A stretch of 64,000 nt of DNA from CAVWZH01 sp963765285 (GCA_963765285.1 CAVXVR010000002.1:186001-250000); one strand, 5' to 3'; counted from the first letter of the stretch, positions 1 to 8,652 are shown. Translations and numbers: made by a program. Notes: generated from the letters alone by a model not told the origin.

Positions 1-939
1 CTGGCCGAGACCGAATTCTGGCCCAATTTCCTCCGTCTCGCAAAAGAAAGCGGCGCGCGCATCGCCGTCGTTAACGGACGCATCTCTGATCGCTCGTGGC
101 CCGGATATCGACGCTTGCGGCGCTGGCTTGCGCCGGTGCTGAAAAATATTGACCTGTTTCTCGTCCAAACCGGAACCGACGCCGATAGACTGAAAGATAT
201 TGGCGCAAATCCCCAGCGCGTCCAGGTCGCCGGTAATCTGAAGTTTGACGTGGAAGCCCCGGCGATTCCCTCCGTGGTCGCCAGTCTGCGTTCTGCATTC
301 CAGCAATCCGGCGCTGGCCCGGTCGTCGTCTGCGGCAGCACCGCCGATGGAGAAGAGCCCGTCCTGATCCAGGCGTTTGTCAACGTCCTGGCCAGCCATC
401 CCCGCGCCGTCATGGTGCTGGCGCCGCGCCATCCGGAGCGCTTCGCCGCCGTGGCTCAATTGCTCGAGCAGTTGGGCATTCGCCACTGGAAGCGTTCGCT
501 GTGGAGTGGCGAAGCGATTTCGGGCGGCGTGTTGCTGCTCGATACCGTCGGCGAGCTGGCTTCGCTTTATTCGCTGGCCGACGTTGCTTTCGTAGGCGGC
601 AGTCTCGTCCCTCGCGGGGGCCACAACATCATCGAGCCCGCCCAGCATGGTATAGCCATCATCACCGGCAATCACACCGAAAATTTCCGGGATATCGTCG
701 GGCTGTTTCAGTCCCGCGACGCCGTCCGCATCACCGGCCCGGCAGAGTATCCTCTGGTGCTGATGGAACTCCTCTCCCATGAGAATGATCGCCTGGCACT
801 GGGCGGGAGGGCTGCGGAAACCTGGCGCTCACAAATGGGCGCGACCGCGCGCATCTTGGATGCTTTGGAAAAACTTCTGGCTTCGGACTCCGTCAGCCAG
901 TCCCCGCCAGCTACCGTCGCGCCAACCCACAGCCGATGA
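1..939 (+). CDS. waaA: 3-deoxy-D-manno-octulosonic acid (Kdo) transferase, C-terminal part
   Basis: The frame is open from the first base of the window, so this is the 3' part of a gene that starts upstream. WaaA adds Kdo from CMP-Kdo to lipid A precursor at the cytoplasmic face of the inner membrane. The first visible residues read LAETEFWPNF followed by NGRISDRS, the inter-domain region of the family. The C-terminal nucleotide-sugar motif GGSLVPRGGHNIIEPA lies near 595-640. The last codons overlap the start of lpxK by four bases, so the genes are almost certainly translationally coupled in an LPS operon. A start at 115 would lack the ETE motif and is not the real start. Confidence 0.93.
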   Translation: MAETEFWPNFLRLAKESGARIAVVNGRISDRSWPGYRRLRRWLAPVLKNIDLFLVQTGTDADRLKDIGANPQRVQVAGNLKFDVEAPAIPSVVASLRSAFQQSGAGPVVVCGSTADGEEPVLIQAFVNVLASHPRAVMVLAPRHPERFAAVAQLLEQLGIRHWKRSLWSGEAISGGVLLLDTVGELASLYSLADVAFVGGSLVPRGGHNIIEPAQHGIAIITGNHTENFRDIVGLFQSRDAVRITGPAEYPLVLMELLSHENDRLALGGRAAETWRSQMGATARILDALEKLLASDSVSQSPPATVAPTHSR

Positions 940-1880
940 GCGTACTCAGCTCCATTTTCGGCATGGGCGTCAGGGCACGCAATGCGTTCTATGACCGCGG
1001 CCTGCCGGCAACTGTTAGGCTTCAGGGCCCGGTCGTCAGCATTGGCAATCTGTCGGTTGGGGGCTCCGGGAAAACGCCGTTTGTCCTGTTGCTGGGCGAG
1101 TTGTTCCGGGCACGTGGGGTGAAGTTTGATATTCTCTCCCGCGGTTACGGGCGCAAGACCAAAGGTGTTTTGCTGGTCGATCCCGCCGGATCCCCCGGCG
1201 ATTTTGGCGACGAACCGCTGCTCCTGGCGCGCCGTCTCAATGTCGTAGTCGTGGTGGGCGAAGACCGTGGGCGCGCCGGCGTTTTTGCCGAGGAAAGATT
1301 CGGCCCACAGCTCCACTTGTTGGATGATGGTTTCCAGCATCGTGGCCTGGCCCGCGATTTTGATATTGTCCTGGTGACGCCGGAAGACGCCCGCGACCGC
1401 TTGCTTCCCGCCGGCCGTTTGCGCGAGCCCTTGACGGCCCTGCGCCGCGCCGACGCCATCGTGCTGGTCAGCGGAGCTTCGCCGGATTCTTTTCCCGTCG
1501 ATGGAAAGCTGGTGTGGCGGGCGCGGCGTGGCATTGTTCCGAGGAATGTTCCCGACAGGCCACTGGTCTTCTGCGGCATCGCCCGGCCGAAGAATTTCCT
1601 GCTGCAACTGCGGGCCGCCGGGATCGAACCGGTTGCAGAAGCTTTTTACCGTGATCATCACGCTTACACGGAACGAGACGTTCAGGATTTGCTTAACCTG
1701 GGCAAGCGGAGCGAGGCCGCCGGATTCGTGACCACGGAGAAAGACGCCATCAACCTGGGCGGCTATCTTTCCGCTCTGGCGCCTTTGTCCGTCGTTCCCG
1801 TCACTATGGAACTTGCCGGTGCGGCAGCCTGCGTGGACGCGATGTTCGCCAGGATCGAGGAACGAAAACGCAAAGCGTGA
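936..1880 (+). CDS. lpxK: Tetraacyldisaccharide 4'-kinase
   Basis: LpxK phosphorylates the 4' position of the lipid A disaccharide at the inner membrane. The 314-residue protein is normal in length for the family. It has the P-loop GNLSVGGSGKTP at about residues 37-48, then the family motifs SRGYGRKTKG and LDDGFQHRGLARD. The ATG at 936 overlaps the waaA stop (ATGA). The neighbouring Kdo transferase and heptose genes fit one lipid A/inner-core operon. Confidence 0.95.
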   Translation: MSVLSSIFGMGVRARNAFYDRGLPATVRLQGPVVSIGNLSVGGSGKTPFVLLLGELFRARGVKFDILSRGYGRKTKGVLLVDPAGSPGDFGDEPLLLARRLNVVVVVGEDRGRAGVFAEERFGPQLHLLDDGFQHRGLARDFDIVLVTPEDARDRLLPAGRLREPLTALRRADAIVLVSGASPDSFPVDGKLVWRARRGIVPRNVPDRPLVFCGIARPKNFLLQLRAAGIEPVAEAFYRDHHAYTERDVQDLLNLGKRSEAAGFVTTEKDAINLGGYLSALAPLSVVPVTMELAGAAACVDAMFARIEERKRKA

Positions 1881-1941
1881 GAAAATCAAACACTGGCCAC
1901 GGGCGGCGGCGCAGACTAGGAATCAAGAACTAAGAATTAAG

Positions 1942-2976
1942 ATGACCAAACATCTTAAGGAAACCGACAAGCTGAAGAAGATCGTCGAGTCGTTTCCCAA
2001 AGTCACCATCACCGTAGTGGGCGATCTGGTGGCCGACGAGTTCGTCTTCGGCGAAATCTCGCGCGTATCTCGAGAAGCGCCCGTCCTCATTCTCAAATAC
2101 CGTGAGCGCAGCGTCTCGCCCGGCGGTGGGGCGAATGCGATCCACAATCTCGCGGACCTTGGGGTCAACGTCCTTCCCGTCGGCTTCGTCGGCGACGATG
2201 AACCCGGCCGCCTGCTGCTCAAAGCCTTCCGCCACAAGCATGTTCCGGTCAGCGGCATTCTCAAAGACAAAACCCGCGTCACAGTTACAAAAACCCGCAT
2301 CCTCGCGGGTATGACTCACAACTCGCGCCAGCAAGTCTTGCGTGTCGACCGCGAACCAGAAAGCCGGCCCAGCCCTCACCTCGAGCGCGAGTTAGTGCTG
2401 GCGGCGCGCGAATACGCTCGCGCATCCGACGCTCTGCTGGTTTCTGATTACGGTTACGGTGCGGCCACGCCGGCAATTCTCAAAGCGCTCCGGGAAAAAG
2501 GCGCGCTGAACGGCGTTCCGGTTGTGCTCGATTCCCGCTACCGCATGCTGGAATTTTCCGGTGTCACCGCTGCAACGCCCAACGAACCCGAAGTGGAAGA
2601 GGCGCTTGGCCTGCGCATCGGTCAGGATTGGCCGCGATTGTGCTCCGCAGCTGAGCAGGTCATGGCACGCATGAAGTTGCAGTCGCTGGTGGTGACTCGC
2701 GGACGCGATGGCATGGCTGCCTTCAGCCGCCGCCATAAGCCGGTCGACATTCCCATCGTCGGCTCTGACCAGATCGCCGACGTAACCGGCGCGGGCGATA
2801 CAGTGATTGCAACATTCACCGCTGCGCTCGCGGCCGGAGCCAGCACTGAAGAAGCGGCCCACTTGGCCAACTACGCTGGAGGCATCGTAGTCATGAAGCG
2901 AGGCACCGCGACAGTTTCGCAGAAAGAGCTGTTGCACGCGCTGGATCAGGCGTCCCCAGTAACCAGGCCGCACTGA
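1942..2976 (+). CDS. rfaE1: D-glycero-beta-D-manno-heptose-7-phosphate kinase
   Basis: This 344-residue PfkB-family kinase makes heptose 1,7-bisphosphate for ADP-heptose synthesis. The ATG at 1942 is chosen because the upstream in-frame extension (from 1813) overlaps lpxK and has no family similarity, while MTKHLKETDKLKKIVESF begins a normal HldE N-terminus. It carries the sugar-binding SPGGGANAIHNLADLG segment and the PfkB signature DVTGAGDTVIATF near residues 280-292, which includes the catalytic Asp. In enterobacteria this is the N-terminal half of HldE. Here the adenylyltransferase is a separate gene just downstream. Confidence 0.93.
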   Translation: MTKHLKETDKLKKIVESFPKVTITVVGDLVADEFVFGEISRVSREAPVLILKYRERSVSPGGGANAIHNLADLGVNVLPVGFVGDDEPGRLLLKAFRHKHVPVSGILKDKTRVTVTKTRILAGMTHNSRQQVLRVDREPESRPSPHLERELVLAAREYARASDALLVSDYGYGAATPAILKALREKGALNGVPVVLDSRYRMLEFSGVTAATPNEPEVEEALGLRIGQDWPRLCSAAEQVMARMKLQSLVVTRGRDGMAAFSRRHKPVDIPIVGSDQIADVTGAGDTVIATFTAALAAGASTEEAAHLANYAGGIVVMKRGTATVSQKELLHALDQASPVTRPH

Positions 2977-3001
2977 TCGCCACGGGACACGTAGGGCCGG
3001 G

Positions 3002-3580
3002 TTGGAGCCTACCCTGAGCGTAGTCGAAGGGACCCGGCCAGCCGCGGAGCGGCGAGAAAACGCAGCCCGCGGACGCGGCTGCGATTCGAGAAAACTCATT
3101 CCCGACAAGCTCCTAACTCGCGATCAACTCCACCACCGCGTAGCCGACTGGCGTCGCGCCGGCGATTCCATCACTCTCGCCAACGGAGCCTTCGATCTCC
3201 TCCACGTCGGTCACATCCGCTACCTGCACGCTGCCAAGGGGTTAGGGGGACGCCTGATCGTTGCCGTGAACTCTGACGAATCCGTCCGCGCCTTGAAAGG
3301 TGAAGGCCGCCCGCTTATGCCCGACGCGGAACGCGCCGAGATTCTTGCCGCACTCGCCGACGTAGACGCCGTTGTGATCTTTCCCGAGCCGAACGTCGAG
3401 GCCCTCGTGCGCGAAATCCGCCCCGACGTTCACGCCAAAGGCACCGACTACACTGCTGACTCTGTTCCCGAGCGCGAAGAAGTTTTACGGAACGGCGGCC
3501 GCGTGGTGATCGTGGGCGACCCCAAAGACCACTCGAGCAGCCACATCATTCGTGCCAGGCTCGGGCAGCGGCATTCGTGA
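3002..3580 (+). CDS. rfaE2: D-glycero-beta-D-manno-heptose 1-phosphate adenylyltransferase
   Basis: This nucleotidyltransferase, corresponding to the HldE C-terminal domain, converts heptose 1-phosphate to ADP-heptose. The core starts at KLLTRDQLHHRV. It contains the motif NGAFDLLHVGHIRYL (HxGH), the AVNSDESVRALKGEGRP segment, and a C-terminal GGRVVIVGDPKDHSSSHII. The only conventional in-frame start codon is TTG at 3002. The first 30 or so codons therefore run through a dispersed repeat (3003-3036) and look unlike any RfaE2 N-terminus. A rare ATT or CTC start near 3093-3099 is the alternative. The end overlaps the next gene by four bases. Confidence 0.88.
   Translation: MEPTLSVVEGTRPAAERRENAARGRGCDSRKLIPDKLLTRDQLHHRVADWRRAGDSITLANGAFDLLHVGHIRYLHAAKGLGGRLIVAVNSDESVRALKGEGRPLMPDAERAEILAALADVDAVVIFPEPNVEALVREIRPDVHAKGTDYTADSVPEREEVLRNGGRVVIVGDPKDHSSSHIIRARLGQRHS
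3003..3036. repeat. Dispersed palindromic-repeat copy (TGAGCGTAGTCGAAGG type)
   Basis: The stretch contains CTGAGCGTAGTCGAAGGGAC. The same core appears inverted at 22018-22036 and 38640-38660, and in longer paired forms at 37545-37725, 51860-51925 and 52260-52323. This copy is read as codons at the start of rfaE2. Confidence 0.7.
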
Positions 3581-4686
3581 ACATGCAAGATTCTGCCGCA
3601 ATCACTGCCGCGAGCTCCGAGACTCCGGAAATCAAACGCCTGTTGATCATACGGCTGGGCGCCATGGGCGATGTTCTTCACACTCTGCCTGCGGCTGCTG
3701 CGCTGCGGGCTGCCTTTCCTGAGGCGGTCATGGGTTGGCTCATCGAAGAACGTTGGGCTGAACTGCTGTGCACTCTGCCCACGCCGCGCTCCGGCCCGCG
3801 CTCACCACAACGGCCACTGGTCGATCGAATCCACACCGTCAACACCAAGCGATGGCGCGGAGACGTCTGGTCGTATCAGACCTGGGAACAGATTGCAGCA
3901 GGGCTGAGCGAACTGCGCGCCGCGAAATACGAAGTGGCGCTCGACCTGCAGGGAGCGATCCGGTCCGCCATTCTGGCGCGGATGTCAAAGGCGCCGGCCA
4001 TCTATGGCGCAGCCCAGCCGCGGGAGAATGTTGCAAGCATGTTTTATACCCATCAGGTCATCACGCGCGGCGCTCACGTGGTCGAACAGAATCTCTCGAT
4101 CGTCCAAGCATTGACGCGGACTTCGCTCCCCATACCGCGAGCGGAATTGCCTCGCGACGAAGCGGCGGAAAGAGAATGCGAACGGCAACTCGCCGAGCGT
4201 GGCATTCACGATTTTGCCCTGCTCAATCCCGGCGCGGGATGGGGAGCCAAGCAATGGCCCGCCGAACGTTACGGGCAAGTGGCAAAGCAATTGGCCGGCA
4301 TGGGCATGCGGTCGCTGGTGAACTTTGGCCCCGGGGAAGAAGAGTTAGCTCGATCTGTAGAACAAGGGGGCGATGGCTCAGCCGAAGCAGTGGAAGGCTC
4401 GATCACTCAATTGATCGCCCTCACAAGGCGTGCGCGCATCTTCATCGGTGGCGATACCGGCCCGCTGCACCTGGCAGCCGCGCTTCGCGTGCCCGTGGTC
4501 GCCATCTTCGGCCCCACAAATCCCGCGCGCAACGGCCCCTTTGGAACGCGCTCCACAGTTCTGCGCAGCCCCGCCAGCTTCACTTCACACAAGCGTCGCG
4601 CCCAGCCCGACGAAGGTCTGCTGGAAATCACTGTCGAACAAGTTTTGGACGCCGCGCGCCGCCTTCTGGGGTTGCCTCGTGCCTAG
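3577..4686 (+). CDS. Glycosyltransferase family 9, lipopolysaccharide heptosyltransferase
   Basis: This GT9 heptosyltransferase (WaaC/WaaF type) transfers heptose from ADP-heptose to the Kdo-lipid A acceptor. N-terminal IIRLGAMGDVLHTLPAAAALR is the acceptor-side signature. The C-terminal donor-site motif GGDTGPLHLAAALRVPVVAIFGPTNPARNGPFG lies near residues 290-322. The GTG at 3577 overlaps the rfaE2 stop; an ATG two codons later (3583) is equally possible. WaaC and WaaF cannot be separated from sequence alone, but the single copy beside Kdo and heptose genes favours heptosyltransferase I. Confidence 0.9.
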   Translation: MNMQDSAAITAASSETPEIKRLLIIRLGAMGDVLHTLPAAAALRAAFPEAVMGWLIEERWAELLCTLPTPRSGPRSPQRPLVDRIHTVNTKRWRGDVWSYQTWEQIAAGLSELRAAKYEVALDLQGAIRSAILARMSKAPAIYGAAQPRENVASMFYTHQVITRGAHVVEQNLSIVQALTRTSLPIPRAELPRDEAAERECERQLAERGIHDFALLNPGAGWGAKQWPAERYGQVAKQLAGMGMRSLVNFGPGEEELARSVEQGGDGSAEAVEGSITQLIALTRRARIFIGGDTGPLHLAAALRVPVVAIFGPTNPARNGPFGTRSTVLRSPASFTSHKRRAQPDEGLLEITVEQVLDAARRLLGLPRA

Positions 4687-5224
4687 CTGGCCATCCATCG
4701 CACGCCGCATCCGCGTACCCCTCGGATTCGCATTCGCCATCGTCTATCTATGGATCGCCAAGCCGACCTTGGTCTCGTTAGGTGCGGGCGCCGCATTGAT
4801 TGTGCCAGGGTTAATCGTCCGCGCCCTCGCTTCCGGACACGTGCAGAAAAATGAGCTGCTCGCGACGAGTGGTCCTTACGCCTACACCCGCAATCCCCTC
4901 TATCTCGGTTCGTTGATCCTGGCTGTGGGCTTCGGTGTGGCTGCGCGCAGTTGGTGGATCGCTGTGGGAATTGTTCTCATATTCCTCGCGATCTACTGGC
5001 CGGTCATCAAAGCGGAAGAAGAATTCCTGCGTGGAAGATTTCCGCAGTACGGCGAATACGCCGGCCACGTGCCGCGTCTTTTTCCGCGCCTCACGCCGTT
5101 CGGCGAGAGCGAGGGCAAATTTTCCTCGGAACTGTACTGCAAACACCGCGAGTACAACGCGCTCCTGGGATCGCTCGCAATCCTCACGGCTCTTGTGATC
5201 AAGATGATTCTGCTGCGCGCCTGA
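4679..5224 (+). CDS. Isoprenylcysteine carboxyl methyltransferase-family membrane protein
   Basis: This 181-residue integral membrane protein has about four hydrophobic segments and the ICMT/PEMT signature GPYAYTRNPLYLGSLIL, followed by a conserved acidic stretch (EEEFLRGRFPQYGEYAGHVPRLFP). Members use S-adenosylmethionine to methylate lipids or small molecules; the substrate cannot be told. The GTG at 4679 is chosen because it overlaps the preceding stop by eight bases. The longer open frame back to 4430 merely shadows the glycosyltransferase. It is the last gene of the LPS operon and may modify a membrane lipid. Confidence 0.8.
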   Translation: MPSWPSIARRIRVPLGFAFAIVYLWIAKPTLVSLGAGAALIVPGLIVRALASGHVQKNELLATSGPYAYTRNPLYLGSLILAVGFGVAARSWWIAVGIVLIFLAIYWPVIKAEEEFLRGRFPQYGEYAGHVPRLFPRLTPFGESEGKFSSELYCKHREYNALLGSLAILTALVIKMILLRA

Positions 5225-5228
5225 CGCG

Positions 5229-6866
5229 CTACTCTTTCGCCGTAACCTGATTCTTCGCCAGCAATTCCTTCGCCCGGCTCAACTCGGGGCGGCTCGAAGT
5301 CGACCCAGCACACGACTTCACCAACTGCCCATAATACGTGTCGGCCTTCGGGTTCTCTCCTGCCATTTCCGCGGCCCGGGCCGCACCGTACAACCCATTA
5401 AAGCGGTTGGGATTGAACTTCAAATCCGCTTCGTACTCGACCAGTGCCGGTTGCGGACGGTTCATCTCGAGCAGCAAGTCCGCCAGCATCTCACGCGCAG
5501 GAATAGCTCCCGGCTCATCGCCGGTGGCTTCTTCTTTCTCGGCAATCGTCCGCAGAGTCTTGATCGCTTCTTCATTCTTGCCTTCGGCGTGGGCGATCCA
5601 GGCTTCCGCCTCACGACGGCTATCGGCAACCACTTCGGCCCAATACTTCTTGTTTTTCTCCATCAGACTTTTCTCGATGGCCGCAAGCTCAGCGACATCT
5701 TTTCGCGCACCCGCAAGGTCACCGCTGCGGGCCGCGCCGATGGCCCGTGCCCAGTAGGTGATCGAATTGTCGCCCTCATCCGCGCCGGGCGGCGGCGTCA
5801 GCGCCGCGGCATCGGCCCAGTGATGAAGCTCCAGGTCATACGTTGCAGGAAACTTCGCCATCGCGTAGGCATGCATATCCATCCCCATGTCCGCCGCGTC
5901 TGGCATCGGTGGCATGGCCTTCACTTCCTCGATGATTTTCATGGCATCGGCTTCGCGTCCGCTTTGCAGGTAGGCATAGACCAGGAAATCCATGGAGTGA
6001 AACTGGTGGCTCTCGCCGCCCATGTGCATGGCCGCGCTCTTGCGCGTGGCCGCGATCGAGGCGAGATTGGAGTCGATATCGTCCTGCCACAGCCCGAGCC
6101 GGGCAAAAATGTGCGACGGCATGTGCAGCGCATGCGGCGCCGCGGGCGCGAGCGCCGCATAGCGCCGCGCGGCCGGCAATCCCAGTTGGGCCAGTTGCGG
6201 CTTGTCGTAAGTATGAATCAGATAGTGCGCCACTCCCGGATGGTTGGGATCTTCTGCAAACACCTTCTCCAGGACCGCCGCTGCCTTCTTGCGATACGCG
6301 AATGTCGTGTCGCCGTCCGGCTCTGCGGCGAGCAGCGAGAGCGCGTAGAACGCCGCCGCTTCGCGGTCGTCAGGATAGCGCTCGTACATGTGCTGCATGG
6401 CGCGCGAATAAGCCTCGACGCGCACCTGGTAGTCGCGCCTGCTTGCCTTGAAGTAGAACGCACCCATCGCTGCGATGTAGTCGCGCTCGCGTTGCGTTTT
6501 AGCGTGCAGCGACTGCGCCTTCTTCACTTCTTGCGCGCCGCGTTCGAGATACTCTGCGCTGGGCCGGTTCCAGAGCTGGTGCCAGAGGCTCATCGCCACA
6601 CCCCAGTGCGCCATGGCGCAGCCGGGATCATCCTTTGCGATCTGCTCGAATTCTTTCTCCGCCTCTTCGTACCAGAAGGAGTGCAGCAGCGCCACGCCGC
6701 GCTCGAATGGCTTCTGCTCGTCAGCCGTGCACGACACTGGAAAGTGCACCGACCCAACCTGCTGCGGGGTGAGGTCTTCGTGATGCTGCATGTCATTACC
6801 CTTGCCGTCGGCGAAAGCAGGCAGCGCAAGGAGCAACGAAGCGGTGAGCAGGAGTGAGAGCTTCAT
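5229..6866 (-). CDS. Exported tetratricopeptide-repeat protein
   Basis: This 545-residue protein starts at the CAT of 6864-6866, preceded on its strand by a GGAGG ribosome site. It begins with a signal peptide (MKLSLLLTASLLLALPAFA), so it is periplasmic or surface-exposed. The mature part opens with SVHFPVSCTADEQKPFERGVALLHSFWYE and is made of TPR-like helices rich in AMAHWG, HPGVAHYLIH and HMPSHIF segments. Such proteins are common in Acidobacteriota and related phyla without a known biochemical role. It converges on the LPS operon with a four-base gap. The longest plus-strand frame over it (5451-6857) is an antisense shadow. Confidence 0.85.
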   Translation of the reverse strand: MKLSLLLTASLLLALPAFADGKGNDMQHHEDLTPQQVGSVHFPVSCTADEQKPFERGVALLHSFWYEEAEKEFEQIAKDDPGCAMAHWGVAMSLWHQLWNRPSAEYLERGAQEVKKAQSLHAKTQRERDYIAAMGAFYFKASRRDYQVRVEAYSRAMQHMYERYPDDREAAAFYALSLLAAEPDGDTTFAYRKKAAAVLEKVFAEDPNHPGVAHYLIHTYDKPQLAQLGLPAARRYAALAPAAPHALHMPSHIFARLGLWQDDIDSNLASIAATRKSAAMHMGGESHQFHSMDFLVYAYLQSGREADAMKIIEEVKAMPPMPDAADMGMDMHAYAMAKFPATYDLELHHWADAAALTPPPGADEGDNSITYWARAIGAARSGDLAGARKDVAELAAIEKSLMEKNKKYWAEVVADSRREAEAWIAHAEGKNEEAIKTLRTIAEKEEATGDEPGAIPAREMLADLLLEMNRPQPALVEYEADLKFNPNRFNGLYGAARAAEMAGENPKADTYYGQLVKSCAGSTSSRPELSRAKELLAKNQVTAKE

Positions 6867-7342
6867 AGTGAGCCTCCGAAGAAGGAGTCTAGTCGGCGGC
6901 GGGAGGAGGGTCAACGTCTCGGTGAAGTGTTCCGCGCGGAACATGAAGGCGAGATGGGCACGAATGTTCCGAGCGGCACATCGCGCAACTTTACAAAACG
7001 TTCCGGCCGGAACACTTTGTCAATGTATAAATGTACGTGCAAACGTGTAGTAAGTAGCTGGCGGCTGATGAAGTTGAAGGAATCTTCCGTTTGGGTGGGA
7101 GGCTGCCGGCGTCCCCAGGCCCGGGCCAAAAGCCACGACTTCCCCGAATCACCCATTACCCAGCTCAGCTCGCGAGGGCCAAGGAAGAATCAAAATCCCA
7201 TGAGTTGAGAGTCGTGGCTACCCGTCCGCCAGGCATTCCCAGGTGCCTGCATACGGTATGAACTGTATCGAAAGACAGCCGCCTATTTTGCCAAACTGAC
7301 TGGGACGTAAATCATGGTTCACGGAATAGAAAGGAGACGGTC
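6867..7342. other. Intergenic region upstream of TPR gene and small exported protein
   Basis: A 476-bp region between two divergent genes. Apart from the three palindromes at 6928-7014 it holds an AT-richer patch (about 7015-7060) that could contain promoters, and an AAGGAGA ribosome site just before 7343. Small ORFs here merely translate the palindromes. No other gene was seen. Confidence 0.5.
6928..7014. promoter_or_regulatory. Three related 16-bp palindromes (parS-like or operator array)
   Basis: TGTTCCGCGCGGAACA is at 6928-6943, TGTTCCGAGCGGCACA at 6965-6980 and CGTTCCGGCCGGAACA at 6999-7014, with centres 37 and 34 bp apart. The shared form TGTTCCGnnCGGAACA resembles the parS consensus TGTTTCACGTGAAACA, but its inner bases differ symmetrically. 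The cluster lies 62-148 bp upstream of the TPR gene start, so it could equally be an operator array for that gene. Confidence 0.55.
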
Positions 7343-7651
7343 TTGAATCGACGAACGCTAAACACGGTGGTAGCAGCTATTGTCGCTGCCGCACTCGCGA
7401 TGTTTACGGCGGCTCCGCGCGCGCATGGCGATGATAGATCGAAGTGTCAACACGCGATCGAAAAGGCTGAGGCGAGATTGGACAAGGCGATCCACGACAA
7501 AGGCGAGCACAGCCGCGAGGCTGAGGACCGGCGACGCGATTTAAATGCGGAGCGCGAGCGCTGCTGGAATCAGTATCACCAGTGGTGGAACGGACGAGAT
7601 CATCGCTGGGAGACCGAGCATAATTGGGAACAGCCTTACGATCACCACTAA
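7343..7651 (+). CDS. Small exported charged protein, unknown function
   Basis: This 102-residue ORF has a TTG start preceded by AAGGAGA. It has a clear signal peptide (hydrophobic VVAAIVAAALAMFTAAPRAHG) and a highly charged helical mature part with two Cys (SKCQHAIEKAEARL and NAERERCWNQYHQ). The C-terminus is rich in Trp, His and Glu. The two Cys could form a disulfide in the periplasm. I do not recognise the family. Related short periplasmic proteins with paired Cys and RR-rich helices occur in Acidobacteriota, but that is only a general resemblance. Confidence 0.65.
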   Translation: MNRRTLNTVVAAIVAAALAMFTAAPRAHGDDRSKCQHAIEKAEARLDKAIHDKGEHSREAEDRRRDLNAERERCWNQYHQWWNGRDHRWETEHNWEQPYDHH

Positions 7652-7666
7652 GCCATTCCCCAGGGC

Positions 7667-7702
7667 TGGGGGCCCTTTCATACCACGAAATGGGGGCCCC
7701 CA
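7667..7702 (+). terminator. GC-rich hairpin after the small exported protein
   Basis: TGGGGGCCC (7667-7675) pairs with GGGCCCCCA (7694-7702), starting 16 bp after the stop codon. There is no following T run, so it may be a weak intrinsic terminator or an mRNA-stabilising hairpin. Confidence 0.45.
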
Positions 7703-8130
7703 ACGCGGTATGAGACTGCTCGTACTATGTGTTAGTCGTCAAGAACCGCGCACCCTGTCATATAGAGCGCGACCAGGGCTTGCGTCCGGTTTAAAGGTTA
7801 CAAAAACAGCAGGTCCCTCCACTGCGCCGTCGCTGGCGCTCCGGCTCCGGTCGGGATGACAGGGTTTTGTGGGAGTCTCGCTTCCCCCCGGTCTTACCCA
7901 GAAAGAGGTATTCGGGAGCACTTCACTGGTGGTAGGAAAAAAATACTGTTTCTCGGGATGCGCCGTCGGGGGCGCTAGTGGCAGAATACCGCTTACATAC
8001 CTGGACCGCGACCGCCTCGACACAAGTGTCCAGCGTCCTCCGTGCCACACGGAGTGCTTGGTTCGCAATAAATCTTTTCAATAGGAGCTCCGGGCAACGT
8101 TCAGCCGTTCCGCCAATCGGAGAGAGAGAA
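7703..8130. other. Intergenic region before the accessory enzyme cluster
   Basis: About 430 bp without a supported gene. Positions 7814-7861 (CGCCGTCGCTGGCGCTCCGGCTCCGGTCGGGATGAC) look like another dispersed-repeat copy. The rest should hold the promoter of the downstream gene run. A GAGAGAGA ribosome site precedes 8131. Confidence 0.4.
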
Positions 8131-8643
8131 ATGACTGCAAATTCACAAGCGCGAGCAGCAAGGCCCGAAGACTTTCGTTCGGGCAGTGCCGAACAACGTC
8201 TGAAGGAACTCGGCATCAACCTCCCGGCGCCGCCGGAGCCCTTCGGCACCTATGCGGAGGCTGTACAGACAGGCAATCTGCTTTTTCTGACCGGGATGCT
8301 CCCCACGGAAGGCCGCGTTGCCAAGTTCGTCGGGCGCGTTGGAGCGGAGTTCGACGTGGAAGCCGGACGCCAGGCGGCCCACCTCGCGGCACTGAACGTA
8401 CTCGCGGTTGCGCGGGAGCACTTGGGATCGCTCGATAAAGTGACGCGGGTTGTCCGGCTGGGGGTTTCGGTGGCCACATCGGGAGATGTCCGCGATCAGC
8501 CAAAAGTGGCTGACGCGGCTTCGGAGTTGCTGCAAGATGTCTTCGGAAAAGACAAGAACCCATGCCGACTGGTGTATGGCGTTGCCAGCCTTCCGCTGGG
8601 AACGCCGGTTGAGCTGGAAGTCATTTTTGAGGTCGCGGGGTGA
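8131..8643 (+). CDS. RidA/YjgF-family protein
   Basis: A 170-residue member of the RidA (YjgF/YER057c/UK114) superfamily. The family deaminates reactive enamine/imine intermediates or has other small-molecule roles. The core from RLKELGINLPAPPEPFGTYAEAV through LLFLTGMLP, then NVLAVAREHLGSLDKV, ends in CRLVYGVASLPLGTPVELEVIFEV, with the conserved Arg of the active-site region (CRLVYG). The ATG at 8131 follows GAGAGAGA. It opens a same-strand run of enzymes to 16349 and fits a role in clearing reactive intermediates; this is inference from context. Confidence 0.88.
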   Translation: MTANSQARAARPEDFRSGSAEQRLKELGINLPAPPEPFGTYAEAVQTGNLLFLTGMLPTEGRVAKFVGRVGAEFDVEAGRQAAHLAALNVLAVAREHLGSLDKVTRVVRLGVSVATSGDVRDQPKVADAASELLQDVFGKDKNPCRLVYGVASLPLGTPVELEVIFEVAG

Positions 8644-8652
8644 GGCTGGGCG

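Noticed and set aside
708..1889. A 393-codon minus-strand ORF over waaA and lpxK
   Set aside because: Both genes on the plus strand are clear; the reverse frame has no recognisable domain.
3768..4781. A 337-codon plus-strand ORF in another frame over the heptosyltransferase
   Set aside because: It is Arg/Ser-rich without motifs and overlaps a well-defined GT9 gene.
5451..6857. A 468-codon plus-strand ORF
   Set aside because: It is antisense to the TPR gene, has no family features and is Arg/His-rich, as expected for the shadow of a high-GC gene.
6911..7208. Small ORFs with MFRAEH and similar peptides
   Set aside because: They only translate the palindromes and have no ribosome site or similarity.
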